A DNA stretch of 64,000 bases from Camarhynchus parvulus. Its lineage: Eukaryota > Chordata > Aves > Passeriformes > Thraupidae. Below, one piece after another: positions 17,701-36,048 of this stretch (the first letter of the stretch is position 1; each line of letters begins with the position of its first letter). The DNA lies in NCBI RefSeq assembly GCF_901933205.1, contig NC_044600.1, positions 6,424,501 through 6,488,500 of the forward strand, written 5' to 3'. Under the pieces are notes generated by a model. That model did not search any database. It saw nothing but the letters and a program-made list of their open reading frames with translations, and was not told the origin of the DNA. The position numbers were made by a program, and so were the translations under genes.

Positions 17701-19947
17701 ACCGTACAGTGGCTCAGAAAGTCAAAACCAGTAGAGGTCTACAATGGAATAATTTGCATTGGAAAAGGCTTCCAGAAAGATCAAAGAACAGAAAGCCAGA
17801 ACTTACCTAATTTACAGCTGCTGACAGTAAGAATTTACTTTCTTACTAGTTTATCAGCATAAAATGTAATTGGTATCCCTTCATCCATCTTAACCCTTTT
17901 TATTGTCATTCTTTCCAAATAGTGAGTTTGGGTTAGGTTTAGATTTATCAGTTAGGTTTTCTTTTTTAAAATGCTTCTTATTTCGATCATTCAAATGAAT
18001 TTGACTTATGAAGCTTTATGGATTGCTTCTATTAAAACTTGCTAAACATTAGATTATTTTAGAAGGCAAACAGATCCAGAAAATGTCAACAGTGACAGGA
18101 CTGATATACAGAAAACATGTGACATTGGAGAAGAAATGACATATTCCAAAGGCAGCTAAATTACTCTATCTTTGAACATGACCTTGAAATTTCCACTAAC
18201 CCATTTTTCCATTAAGAAGCAAAAATAATTTTATCAGTAGCACTAGCCAAATTTGTGAAATATACCTTCCAGTCCTACATACCATAGTTCAGCTACAACA
18301 TTTGGCAAGCAAGATTTATCTTATCAACAAAGGATCCTTCCTATACAAAAAAGACTACTCAACAGGCTCTTCTATTTCAATAAACAACCATACCAAGCAT
18401 AAGAAATCAGATGGACCTGGAATGCTGCATATTCCCAAGCACTCAGAACTAATGATCTGCATAATGGAAGTTCATAAATGACCAGCATTTTAATATGCCT
18501 CCTATTCTTACTTCCCATTTATGGCGACACATGCTAATCACTGCAACACACTGCGAGACTAAAACAAAAAAAGTAAAACAATATCAGACATATCTCAATA
18601 AACCCAAATAATTTAGATTCATATCTATCAGAAGACACAATATAGCTTTTGCTTCAATTTTGCTGTTTTGCTAGCCTGTGAAGGAAATGTCTCCTGTGAA
18701 ATATAATTTCCAAATGATTTTATGACAATTACAAAAGCAGAAAAAATAACATTTTTAAATGAACCGATTAAAAAGTATCTCAAACCTCAAGCATGCTGCA
18801 TGAGTGAGCAGCTCCTTATTCACAGGTGCATTATAGAGCAAAATGGAAGGATGCAAGTTGCAATCATCAGGTATCCTCTACAAAAGTAATTTCCTTATTT
18901 CACCACCTTTCTTCGTTAATGCAAGTTTCCTGCATTGTTCTTTTGTTCAGACACCGAACACCTTCTCAAACAGCGTGCTAACGCAGCCTTTGCAATCTCT
19001 CCTTGGAGCTTTCAATGACTAAATGACGGGGAATTTCCCGGCTCCGTACTCCAGTGCCCAGGCCGCTCCACCTGCCCTGCCACAACAGCCGGGGGCTCTG
19101 AGCGCGCTGCCGCAGCCGGGGCGAGGATGCTGCCGTGGGTCCCCGCCAAGGCCTGGCGTCCTTCGCCCAGCGTGCGGCTGCTGCGGGCCAGGCGGCAGCG
19201 ACCAAGGGCAGCGGCCCCGCAGCGCGGAGGGACGCGCCACACCAGGCGGCCGCTGCTGCCGGTGCGCGAAGGGCGGCAGGGGCAGCCCCGGGAACACCCC
19301 GGGCAGCACCGGGAGCAGCCCCGGGCGGCGGCGCTGCCCGCGCTGTCCGCCCCCGGCAGCGGAGCGCGGTCGGACGGCCGCCCAAGGCCGCGCCGCTGCT
19401 GCCGCCGGGCCCGGGCCGCGCCCGACGAGCGGCAGGGGCGCCCCGCAGCCCCGCTCCCCCGCCGCGCGGACCCCGGGGAGGGGAGCGCTCCCGCCGGGCT
19501 CCGCCGCTCCCCCGCTCCGAGCCGCCCTCGGCACCCCCCGCCCCCGGCCGGGCCTCACCCGCTGCTGGCGCTATGGACACCGTCCGCGGCTCCCTGCGGG
19601 ATCTGGCGGTGAAGAGGTGAAGGACGGCGGGGCTCGGCGCGGCCGCGGCACGGGCCCCACTCCGGCCGCTCCCGCCGCATGGAGGGGGAAGGGCTGGCCG
19701 GAGCGAGGGAGATGAGGGGGCGTGGAGGAGCAGAGCCAGGACGGGACGGGATGGGGAGGGATGGGGAAGTGCGGGCGCGGAGTTCAGCGCCGACGGGAGC
19801 GCGGGGGCCGCTGCCGCCGCCTCATCGCCGCCCGCGCCGCACCGGGCCCGCGCCGCCGCCGCCCGGCCGCCGTCGCCCGGCAACGCGCGCGCCCCCGCTG
19901 CCGCAGGCGCGCGGCTCCGCGCGGCGCCCCGCGCGCTCCCGACGCCA

Positions 19948-19958
19948 GCGCACGCGCA
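19948..19958 (+). promoter_or_regulatory. NRF1-like site
   Basis: GCGCACGCGCA closely matches the palindromic NRF1 consensus (YGCGCAYGCGCR). Such sites are typical of CpG-island promoters, which supports a transcription start in this island. Confidence 0.5.
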
Positions 19959-20004
19959 GCCTCTCGCTCGGTGGCGCGCGCCGGCCTCTCCTCCCCCTCC
20001 TGAC

Positions 20005-20020
20005 GGCAGGGGGCGCTGCA
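20005..20020 (+). promoter_or_regulatory. CTCF-like core motif
   Basis: GGCAGGGGGCGCTGCA matches the CTCF core at nearly all strong positions. It lies immediately before the hexamer minisatellite and between the two divergent genes, where an insulator would make sense. Motif match only. Confidence 0.45.
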
Positions 20021-20025
20021 GGCGG

Positions 20026-20325
20026 GAACGGGAACGGGAATCGGGAATCGGGAATCGGGAATCGGGAATGGGGACGGGGAACGGGGACGGAGATGGGAAC
20101 GGGAACGGGAATGGGGACGGGGAACGGGACGGGAACGGGAATGGGGAACGGGAATGGGAATGGGGAACGGGGACGGGAACGGGGAACGGGGACTGGAATG
20201 GGAATGGAGAACGGGGACGGGAACGGGGAACGGGGACGGGAACGGGGAACGGGAACGGGAATGGGAATGGGGAACGGGAACTGGAATGGGGAACGGGGAA
20301 CGGGGACTGGAACGGGCACCGGCAG
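20026..20325. repeat. G-rich hexamer-based minisatellite (GGGAAC/GGGAAT/GGGGAC)
   Basis: About 300 bp of imperfect tandem units built from GGGAAC, GGGAAT, GGGGAC and GGGACT, strongly G/A on the plus strand. Dozens of GGG runs separated by 2-3 bases meet the usual pattern for G-quadruplex formation. The Gly/Thr- or Pro/Val-rich open frames across it are by-products of the repeat. It lies at the upstream edge of the probable ZC3H12B promoter. Confidence 0.95.
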
Positions 20326-20399
20326 CACCGGCTGACCGCTGGGGAGTAGCGAATCGCGGGGCCGAGGCGCGGGGTGGATGTATGGTCGGGCTCCGGAAG

Positions 20400-23250
20400 G
20401 GAACGGGAAAAGGGAGATGTGTCCCCTGGCGCTGTCCCCTCCGGCCGTCCCATCCCCTGCTGAAAGAGCAGGAGGAGGCTCGGGGAGGACAGAGGGGTGC
20501 CAGGCGGTTTTATTGCAATATCGTGTTCTCCCAGTTTTGCAGGTCACGGGGTTGGAGGATGAAATAAAGGACATGGCCAAATGCAGGTATATTAGGCATA
20601 CCTTTGGGATGGGCCAAGATTAACATATGTGAGCACTTAAACCTTTACCTAGGCAGGATGCTCCGGCACAGGATTAATTTGCAATTACTTTAGGCTTTGT
20701 GTAAAACATTGATATTTAAGGACTAGATGTTTTGAAGATCTCAGGGCTAGCATGTAGTTGCTTCTATCAGTTTCAGTGTTGCTGTACCTTCAGAAAAGCT
20801 TCCAAAAGCTTTCTGAAACTGATACCAGCTTTCCCTTAACATATGAAATTGGGGTGACCCACTCATAGGAAAAAATCTGTAAAATATGAAGAGTATCTTT
20901 TGAAAGGTCAAGACCCCAATGGGATACAGAAAGAATCTATTTCCAGTTAAGAAACTCAGTAATTTAAAGTAAATTTCATGACTTGGAATGCCCCACTTTG
21001 ACTCATCCGTTTCCTGATATTTAGGTTTCACAATATTGCTGCACATTCTGCTTATGGTGGTGATTTGTACCTAATCCAGCAGTATAGTAACCCAAATTCT
21101 GTTGTGTGTTTTACTGGGGGCTCTTCTCCACTAGTCTTTAAGCTCTAATATGTCTTTACATGCTATTTATTTAACAAAACATGTTGCACTTTTTAAAAAA
21201 TGCAGTTACAATATTAGTATTTTATAGTTCAGTTATAAGGGTCCTGCATTACATCACTACATCCAGACTTTTAGAATTAATTGCTGTAGCTGGGATAATT
21301 ATCTAGGGAGGAAAACAAATTCTTTCAGTTGGAATTGTTCTGAACTAGATTTGTTGTCATAATGCTAAAGTGTGTGGACTGATGTTAGACTGTTAAATGG
21401 AAGCAGTTGGGGATTTTTGCATAAAAATTCAGTCTGTGCTTAATGAAGTAGGGGAGTATTTTAGCCTTGGTTTCACTCTGCATAATACTGCAACTTGTTT
21501 TGAAATCTATTTGCCTGTTGGCTCTTGGTTTAAAAAGGATCAAACAACAACAAGAAGGTTGAATTTTTCAGGATCAGCGGAAATATTTTTTCAGTATAGT
21601 TAGTATATTTCAGTATATAGTTAGTATATTTCATTAGTCCTAAGTACCTCAGCTTTCTTTGAAAAAATCTAGTCCACATGCCGGAAAAAACGGATCATTA
21701 TTTGCATCCCAAAATTTATCAAAGTTTATAAATAGCAGCAGAATAAATAATACATACCAGTGTGATGATTTCAGATCATATAAAGAACTGTCAGACCCAC
21801 TTTGTCTGGGAGAAAATTGAAACACAGACATTAAAACACTTGACCAAAGCCATGAAGCACAAGTTGAATGCTACCAATTTGTATCTGCTGGGACTGCAAA
21901 TGTCAAACTTTTTGACTATTTTGAAGTGCTTTGAAATGTGAAGATGTAATATTTTCTCTCCTTTTTTAAAACACGGAGAGGAAAAATAACTGCTAAGGCT
22001 TGTGGGTGGGTTTACTTCCTAAGAACTTCCAACTGATTTACAACAGTTTGTGAAGTGGTTTTCTTAGTGTCATTCAAAGCAGAGTAAAGGAACAAGTTGA
22101 ACTTGCATTTTCATTTTCAGCCCTCAACCTTTTAGATTAGCCTGTAAAAACAGGAATCAAAAAATAGGATAAGCAGTGCAAAAATAGGCTGGGATTCTCA
22201 TCACTCCTGTTTGAGGGCATTTTCCTTCTCTCCCTCTTGTCCTCACCCTGCCTGCTCTCACTCCCTCACTGTCTTAGCAACAAGATTCACTGGCTGACTG
22301 TAGCTAACTTGTCTTCTACCCCCTCAAACCAATTAGTTCATCTATTTAAATCATGCATCGAAGAAGCCTCTCCCCTTTGAGCACACAGCTCACTTAGGGC
22401 TCAATCCTACAACCTTCAATTTTAGAGAGAGTTTGCAATTGACTCAGATTACATGAGGATAAGACCTTTTATGTTCTAATTTCTTTACAAAAGCTGTAGC
22501 ATGATGAAGAGGATGCTGATGCTATCACTGTTTTCCTTCATCTACCTTTTCCTTTATTTGAAGAACACAACAATATGGGGGAAAGTCCTTAAATAATGGA
22601 GAAAGTAAATAAAACATCTATTCATGTCACCCTGATTTTTTAAGATTTTCTAAGCTTTCTGATGTTTACACTCTTGTAATGAACTTTCTCACACACTTTC
22701 TGTAAATAACTTATTGTTCTGCATTCTTTTATGGAGGAGGAGAAATTTTATGGACTGTTGGTTTGTCCAGAGTCATTGGAGAGGTGGCACTTTCACCCTC
22801 CAATACACTGTCACTTTTGGAAATCTGTAAATGTTGGAGTCAGAAAATAAACTTCCCCCTTTGTACCTTGAGAACAGCTGTGTGTGCGTGTCGTGTTATT
22901 TTGTGTCCTATAGTGACATGCACATAATCTCTTCTATTCACAAATTCTGCTTATTTATTATCAGTTCCAGAAACTTGCAAAGATTGGATTTGGTGAGCAA
23001 TTAGAACATTCAATAGAAAACTCAGGAGGAAACAGCATTGTAGTAGTAATGCCTACAGCATCCCTTTATGTCAAAGCTTTTAATCAAAATCATGAACCCA
23101 TCAACAGTCTTGTAGTGCATATTTTAACGAAATACTAAACAGTGCACAGATCTCAGAAGGAAGCCTCCTGCTCTTTTTGCACTCCTAACAACCTCGGGCA
23201 TAATGAGGTGTGACAAATTGATTTAAAATGTAGTTGCAGGAAGAAGGGCA
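20400..23250. other. Intergenic interval between ZC3H12B and ZC4H2
   Basis: Mostly AT-rich single-copy-looking DNA. A short duplication containing AGTATA/TAGTATATTTCAGTATA lies at about 21593-21632. No exon, RNA gene or mobile element recognised. Confidence 0.5.
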
Positions 23251-23505
23251 GGCGAGCTTTGCTCTGCCTTGTGGGTGTTGTAGTCGTTTTGCAGCCTCTC
23301 TGCCTGGGCAGCAATAGGAGCCCGGACTCGAAGTCCCACAGCTCCCACTAGAGTCTGCCGCACAGGCTCAGAGCCCATATGCGAGCAGGGGGTGACTACA
23401 TTGTGTCTATTGTATGGTTTTTTTGTTTTGGTTTGGTTTCGGTTTTTATTTTCCCCCCGGGCATTTTGCACGTTTCACGGGAGGTGTAAACCGGGAGTAA
23501 AAAGC

Positions 23506-30660
<7,155 letters not shown>

Positions 30661-32139
30661 AATCCTGAAGATTGTGACAAGCTCCTGTCCCAGTACTCTT
30701 CCCGTAGAATGGCAAATTTGCCCAGACTTTGCTGAATTGCAGACTCAAGTATGACTGTCTCATTGTTTTCTATTTAAATGCAATGTAAGCACAATGATCC
30801 TGCTCTAAGTTCCTTCCAGTCTTTAGGATTTGGTTTTAGGAAAGTAAATATTACTGGTGCTACAGTTTAACATTTCAATTGCTCCATCTTTTGTACTCCT
30901 AAACAAACTGGAATTCTTTGTGCAAGTATCCTAAATGTCAGGCTATTTCTATTGATCAAATGTGATTACCACAAATGCTTTTATGTTCTCTTTTTAAAAA
31001 ACAGATGTTACTAAAAGATTATTCTGTTTTCTCCTGATAACAGGAGACTATTTGAAGTGCTGAAATAGCAGACTGTCTGTTTGTTTCACTGAAGAACAAT
31101 TTGTTCTCTAGTCTCGTAAGACTGGGTAGGTTTGGGTATCCCATGGAACTCTTTTTGAACAGAAAATTTTCAGGGAAAAGGAGATTTGTTATACAGAATA
31201 TCAATGCATTAAGGACACACATGGGTTTTGATTTACTGAAGTTGATTGTACCATTCCCTCAAACTTGACTTAAAACTTGAAAAGGTGCTGGCTGTGCATG
31301 AATTTCTAAAGATGATGCAATTTGTCATGCTTTAACATCTTAACAGGTTATTATTTTCAGCAGTCAAAAGACTGATTGACTTAAGAACAAGGCTGAAGTG
31401 AGCTCTATTAGTGGTCCTCCTAGGCTTTATGGCTGACCAATGCACTGTGGTTCTCTAGGAAACATGCATGAGATATCCCAGATCTCTCTGTGTGCACAGA
31501 CTGCACATCAGCCATTCTGCAAGGCCTCTGCTCCTGGTTTCTATAGCCAAAATCTGTCAGACATGTCCTCCACTGGAGCATAGGAAAGTTCAGGAACATG
31601 CATGAGGAACAGTGTCAACTAAAAAATTATGTATTTCACCAGAACCAATGAGCTTTGGTGTCATTGTCCTCACTCAACCCAAACTTTCTATTTTTCTGTC
31701 TTTTAATAGGTCATTTTCAAATAAGCTTTACTTCAGGCCAGTTTGTTTTCTTGTTCCCTATGTGCCAAAAGAATCCTGACTAAAGCATCTGGATTAGATA
31801 TCTCCCTGTATGTCTTCCCTATGTTTCATGTAATTTAACAACAGTTCTTGCAATGGGGAGGATGGCAATGATCCACTTACAGAACTGGCACTTGAAGTTT
31901 ACTCATCTCTAATCCCAGTTTTGGGACCACCTTTGTTGCCTAAATTGATTTCAAGTGTTAAATATTCTTTTCACTAACTCCAGGATGCAGGAACTGCTTG
32001 TTCACACTCTTGTCTTTAGGCCAGGTTTCTCTCTATATTATGTTAGAGTGGTTATATTGGGAATTTGACTTGTTAGATAGGAAGAACAGGGAAGCCCCAA
32101 ATCTCTGCTCCAAGAACTTTGCCAAATGCTGGCAACTGT

Positions 32140-32145
32140 AATAAA
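32140..32145 (+). terminator. ZC4H2: Candidate proximal polyadenylation signal, ZC4H2
   Basis: First AATAAA after the stop codon. Its downstream region (CCACATGATGCAATTTTGCTGG) is only weakly GU-rich. Confidence 0.3.
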
Positions 32146-32275
32146 TCCACATGATGCAATTTTGCTGGCCAAATCACATACACTGCCATTAATTTCCTAA
32201 GTCTGCCACTAAGTACATGAGTGATTTACTGAACGTAGTCCTAAAACTTAAGCCAGGTTCAGGAGATATTCCTGC

Positions 32276-32356
32276 ATTTTAATGTTACAAAGTCAATATC
32301 TTTTAATGTTACAAATCAACATATTTAATGTTTTAATGTTACCAATCAACATCTGT
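32276..32356 (+). repeat. Degenerate tandem repeat of TTTTAATGTTACAAATCAACAT
   Basis: Three imperfect copies of a 20-30 bp unit whose core is TTTTAATGTTAC(A/C)AA. Confidence 0.8.
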
Positions 32357-33124
32357 CAACAGCAGACACAATGTGGACCACCTGCCCCTGAAATTATGTG
32401 AAGAGCAGATTCTGCTAGGTGAACTACAGGGATTTGGTCTCTGAGATAGCAATAATGGAAGATAGTCTCCATGCTCCAAATGGCAATAGTGTGTTATGCA
32501 TGTTTTGTGGCACAAATACTGGATTTTACTGTTTTAAATGTCAGGGTGGTCTCATGCTGTGCGCTCTGTTCAGAGCAATTCCTATGGAGTTGAAGGGAAA
32601 CTGCACAGAGTTAAAAGACAGTATGTGGGCTTCCCCAAAGTGCATACAGGAGAGCAGCATACTTTGATGGTAGTTGTACATAAATTTAAGAAGTAGTGAC
32701 AATGGAGTGGGTGAATGGTCTGCAATGAAGTAGTGTGAATAGGAGGATTGATTTGTAGAGACTTCTGCTTACAGTTCTGCAATAGGTAGGGTTAGTCATA
32801 GCTGTTCTCACTTTACTGTTACTTGGCCAGGTTCTTTCTTTCTTGGGAGATCCCTGAACTGAAGTACACTTAAGGATGCACCATTTACTAATTTAGTACA
32901 ACAGTTTTGTACTTTTACTTTTTTAAACTGGTCTCATGTTCTCCTGTGTTTTACAAGGTAAGGATTTGTTGGTTTTTTTGGTTTTTTTTTTTTAAGTGAA
33001 TATGACACACTGTGTTTGCATCAATTGTACTAGTATTCACCAATTTTAACATCCTTCACAAAGCATATTCTGCCATATGAATAGCATGCATTGCTGAGGG
33101 TGAGTGTACCTGGAGATAAGTCAG

Positions 33125-33718
33125 CAGGGTGCCCTGGCTGCCAAAGGGACCAACCACAACCTGGGGTACATCCAGCACAGCACTGCCAGCTGATTGTCTC
33201 ACTCTGCACTGCACTGGTGGGGCCTTGGGCACTGGGGGCAGTTTGGGATGCCTCAGTGCAGGAAGGACATCAGACTGTTACAGTGCTCTGGAGTCACCTG
33301 TGTGGCCAAGACTGCAGAGGGTCTCAAGGACAAAACCTCTGAGGAGCACCTGAGGACACTTGGCTTTTACAGTTTGGAGAAAAGAGCGCTGAGGAGTGCC
33401 CTCATCACAGCCTACAACTTCCTCCAGGGGAGGAGGAGCTGCTGATACCCTCTGATGACCAGCAACAGGACATGAGGAAATAGAATGAAGCTGCATTGAG
33501 GGAAGTTCACATTGGACACCAGGAAAAGGTTCTTCTCTGAGAGAGTGATTGATCACTGGCCCAGTGACCCAGGGAAGTGGCCAAGGCACCAAGCCTGCCA
33601 GGGTTTGAGCTTCACCTGGATTTCACTCTTACCCATACAGTTTAATGCTAGGCAGTTGGACCTGATGATCCTTATGGATCCCTTCATACTCGAGCTATTC
33701 TATGATTCCAGCCATTTC
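33125..33718 (+). mobile_element. CR1 LINE 3' fragment, about 600 bp, plus orientation
   Basis: Shows CR1 ORF2-terminal and 3'UTR landmarks: CTGGGGTACATCCAGCACAG, CACTGGTGGGGCC, AGGACATCAGACTGTTACAG, CTTCCTCCAGGGGAGGAGG, GACCAGCAACAGGACATGAG, and the tail GACCTGATGATCC ... ATTCTATGATTC. Several small gaps show it is an old copy. The three short plus-strand open frames across it are decayed CR1 sequence. Confidence 0.9.
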
Positions 33719-34838
33719 AGGAGATAAAATATGTGTTATGTATTAGGGGACCAGGGGGTGGGGGCAGGGAGGGAAGCAATGTCTCTCATAGGGAAAGAGT
33801 TCTCTTTTCTCTCACGGAACAATCACAGAAGTTTAACTGAAGAACTCTTCTCGTGACAGCCCCAGGCTCTTTTCTCCCAGGCAACTCCTCAAGAGACTGG
33901 AGGAATAATTATGAAATATTGATTTCTTGGTATTCAGACAGAAGAGGAAGCTGTCTGAAGTACAGCTCTTAACACAAGTCTGCTGCATTTTTGCTTCATG
34001 GAGCAACAATGGTTTCTTCATTCATATCTGAAGTCTTTGTGGATACTTCTCCACTTCACTTAAATTTATTCTTATTTGGGTCAAATTGTCTGAGTAGCCA
34101 GAATGAGACCCTCCTCAAAGCTTAGGAGACTTTTATATTACTGAAGTCTGGTTTAACCCTGTCTTTGTCATTCTGTTTTTAAAAGGGTATCCATGTAACA
34201 ACAAAAGAACTGGATTCTCTTGGTAAAGATGGTTTCCAGGGTCTTTGTTCATCACTTGCCTCAAAGGATAGTCCTGTTGTTCTGCAACCAAACAGAAAAA
34301 AAAAACCAAAATCCCAAGACTTTCACCCTGCCATCAACCCTAAGCTCATAAGTAAAAGGATGCAAACACTGTATTGCATCTAAATGCTTTGCTATAGAAA
34401 TTTTCATACCCAAGCTGGGGTGGATCAGTTGTCCAAACTTTAGTGTCATGGATACATTAACTACAGAGAAAATGTAAGGCAAATTTAAATACTTGCACTT
34501 CCTGAATTCAACCTTAGCTTTATAAACAGGACCCTGACTGAACCTGACAGTGGCTTCAATTTACATAATCTAAATTTGAAAGAATAGACATTGATGTGTT
34601 ACTTTAAATAGCATACTATTCAAGAAATTAGGACTTCACTAGCACTTTAAATACATTAAAAAGTGCTTTATTCTTTTATTTTACAGTTTTCTAATTCCTC
34701 CAGCATACATTTTCATTTTAGTATTTAGGTATTCTAGCAATATCTGGTATTTTCACTGGCTTCTGTATTTTAAGTATTTTACTCCTGTGCCTCAAAGGAG
34801 TAACAGTGTGAGTTTAATTTGTCTGTACAGTCCTTTTA

Positions 34839-34844
34839 AATAAA
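34839..34844 (+). terminator. ZC4H2: Candidate distal polyadenylation signal, ZC4H2
   Basis: AATAAA followed within 30 nt by a GU-rich stretch, the better of the two candidates on sequence alone. Confidence 0.45.
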
Positions 34845-35354
34845 TGTTTGTTTCATGTCATGCTTTCTTCCTGCAGAGTTCTTTCACATCTGTTACTTGC
34901 TTATGCTACTAAGAAGCCCAGGTGGTAAAACTCAGCTCTCTGATATTACAGAATACACTTAGCCGCAATTCTGTTATACCTTTATAGAAACTATATGGAG
35001 ATAAATATGGGGTAAGAAGGATCCCTTCAAATAGGCTTTAGAAAATAGAAATGAAAAGGAGATAGCAGAGCAGGTTTTAACCTATGTCTCTGGGTCACAT
35101 TTTTTTGTTTGGGTCCTACAAATACAGATACATATGGGCTTGAAAATACAAATAGAACTTCTGTACATATAAATTATATAAATGAAACAATAAAGGGCTT
35201 GAAAACGGGAGAAAATAGGATTTCAGTGCAGGCAGCAGGAGCAGCTCCGCACGTCCAGGTTTTGTGCCACTGCGGGGCTCAGCGCTCGGGTCGCTGCTGC
35301 CGCCTGGTGGCATCCCGCGGTACTGCAGGCCAAGAGCGGCACTGCGCCCCCGAA

Positions 35355-35366
35355 TGCGCCTGCGCG
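35355..35366 (+). promoter_or_regulatory. NRF1-like site
   Basis: TGCGCCTGCGCG, one base from the NRF1 palindrome. Motif match only, but located centrally in the orphan island. Confidence 0.4.
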
Positions 35367-35460
35367 GCCACTCGGACGCCACGCGGGCGCCCCCTGCGCG
35401 TCAAAAGCGGCGCTGCAGCCCAGAAATGTGAACGTGACAGGGACCTGACAAGCGCCGGGG

Positions 35461-35540
35461 CTTTGCACACTTTCTACACTTTCTTACGCTTTTTATACTC
35501 GGTACACTCTGTACACTATTAACCCTTTCTACGCTCACTG
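35461..35540 (+). repeat. Degenerate short-period TTTCTACAC-like array
   Basis: Successive strings TTTGCACAC, TTTCTACAC, TTTCTTACGC, TTTTTATACTC, GGTACACTC, TGTACACTATT and CTACGCTCAC suggest a decayed 9-11 bp tandem repeat embedded in the CpG island. Confidence 0.5.
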
Positions 35541-35589
35541 CTGCCGCGGGAGGAAAGCCCCGGTACTGGAGCCGGAGCCGGCGCTGTCC

Positions 35590-36036
35590 GTGGCCGCCGC
35601 CGCCTCCCGCCGGCCCCGCCGCCCGCCCGGGCCCGGGGGCAGCGCGGCCGCGCCGCGTTCTCCCCGAGCAGCGGAAATCCAGCCCCAAAGCCACCCAAAC
35701 TGCCTCCCCTCGGAGGCGGGCAAAGAAATCCAGCCCCAAAGCCACCCAAACTGCCTCCGCTCCGAGCCGGGCAAAGAGGGACCACCCCCGGTTAGAGACT
35801 ACCAAAGGAACCCCGCTCCCCCCTCTCCCCCAGAACCATTTCAAGGGTTGGTCAAGGGACTCGGCTTTTGTCTCTGTCGGAATCCAGGACATCCCTCTGG
35901 CTGTCCCCGACTGCCAAGACCCCTGCCATGGGCTCAGAGACCCTGGCACAGAGCCCAAGACCCCCGTGGTTTTGATTATGACCCATGGAGCAAATTACCA
36001 ACCTTATATGAAGATCTGCAAGGTATGGCAGTTTAA
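35590..36036 (+). other. Unrecognised 148-codon open frame without ATG start, with two 17-residue repeats
   Basis: The plus-strand frame is open from upstream of 35461 to the stop at 36036 and reads through the island and the 51-bp duplication. It contains EIQPQSHPNCLPSEAGK followed by a near copy, then a Pro-rich stretch, ending FDYDPWSKLPTLYEDLQGMA. There is no in-frame ATG near the beginning (the nominal start is GTG), so it is not a simple eukaryotic ORF. It might be an exon of a spliced transcript, decayed retroviral sequence or a GC-rich chance frame. No family recognised. Confidence 0.2.
35674..35775 (+). repeat. 51-bp direct tandem duplication
   Basis: 35674-35724 and 35725-35775 are head-to-tail copies starting GAAATCCAGCCCCAAAGCC and differing at about four positions clustered near the end. 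The period is a multiple of three. Confidence 0.95.
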
Positions 36037-36048
36037 GTAGAAGGATAG

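Larger units (their letters stand above)
11180..18970. other. ZC3H12B: Presumed long 5' intron of ZC3H12B
   Basis: AT-rich DNA with no recognisable exons. Contents: copy B of the 30-bp dispersed repeat (11203-11232), a TA/CATA-rich stretch near 12650-12672, and one CR1 LINE 3' end at about 14485-14722. Open frames (for example 15935-16300 minus, 17312-17617 plus) show no domain or codon pattern I recognise. Confidence 0.5.
18978..20400 (-). promoter_or_regulatory. ZC3H12B: Strong CpG island, likely ZC3H12B promoter and non-coding first exon
   Basis: About 1.4 kb of very GC- and CpG-rich DNA. On the minus strand CAGCGG|GTGAGG gives a good donor, placing the end of a candidate untranslated first exon at 19559. 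An NRF1-like site (19948-19958) and a CTCF-like site (20005-20020) lie upstream of that donor in the minus direction. The island is the closest one facing ZC3H12B from the intergenic side. Many long open frames cross it on both strands, but they are Ala/Arg/Pro/Gly-rich composition artefacts. Assignment to ZC3H12B is positional and would be settled by RNA evidence. Confidence 0.6.
30661..34860 (+). other. ZC4H2: ZC4H2 3'UTR and flank
   Basis: Sequence following the stop codon. Canonical AATAAA hexamers occur at 32140-32145 and 34839-34844; the second is followed by TGTTTGTTTCATGTC, a good GU-rich downstream element. If the second is used, a plus-oriented CR1 (33125-33718) lies inside the 3'UTR. 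If the first is used, the 3'UTR is about 1.5 kb. Confidence 0.5.
35225..35680. promoter_or_regulatory. Orphan CpG island
   Basis: An isolated GC/CpG-rich island downstream of ZC4H2, not attached to any gene I recognise. It contains an NRF1-like TGCGCCTGCGCG (about 35355-35366), a CTCF-core-like sequence on the minus strand (35385-35398, GCGCAGGGGGCGCC) and CCGCCTGGTGGC near 35300-35311. Its right part runs into a 51-bp duplication and then a solo LTR. It could be the promoter of an unannotated transcript. Confidence 0.5.

Noticed and set aside
18978..20580. Several 160-490 codon open frames on both strands across the CpG island
   Set aside because: Products are Ala/Arg/Gly/Pro-rich or simple Pro-Val/Gly-Thr repeats arising from high GC and the hexamer minisatellite; no domain, no consistent frame choice, and overlapping frames on both strands.
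35401..35958. 185-codon minus-strand frame with duplicated AVWVALGLDF segments
   Set aside because: Starts at a non-ATG codon and reflects the reverse strand of the 51-bp duplication; no independent support.
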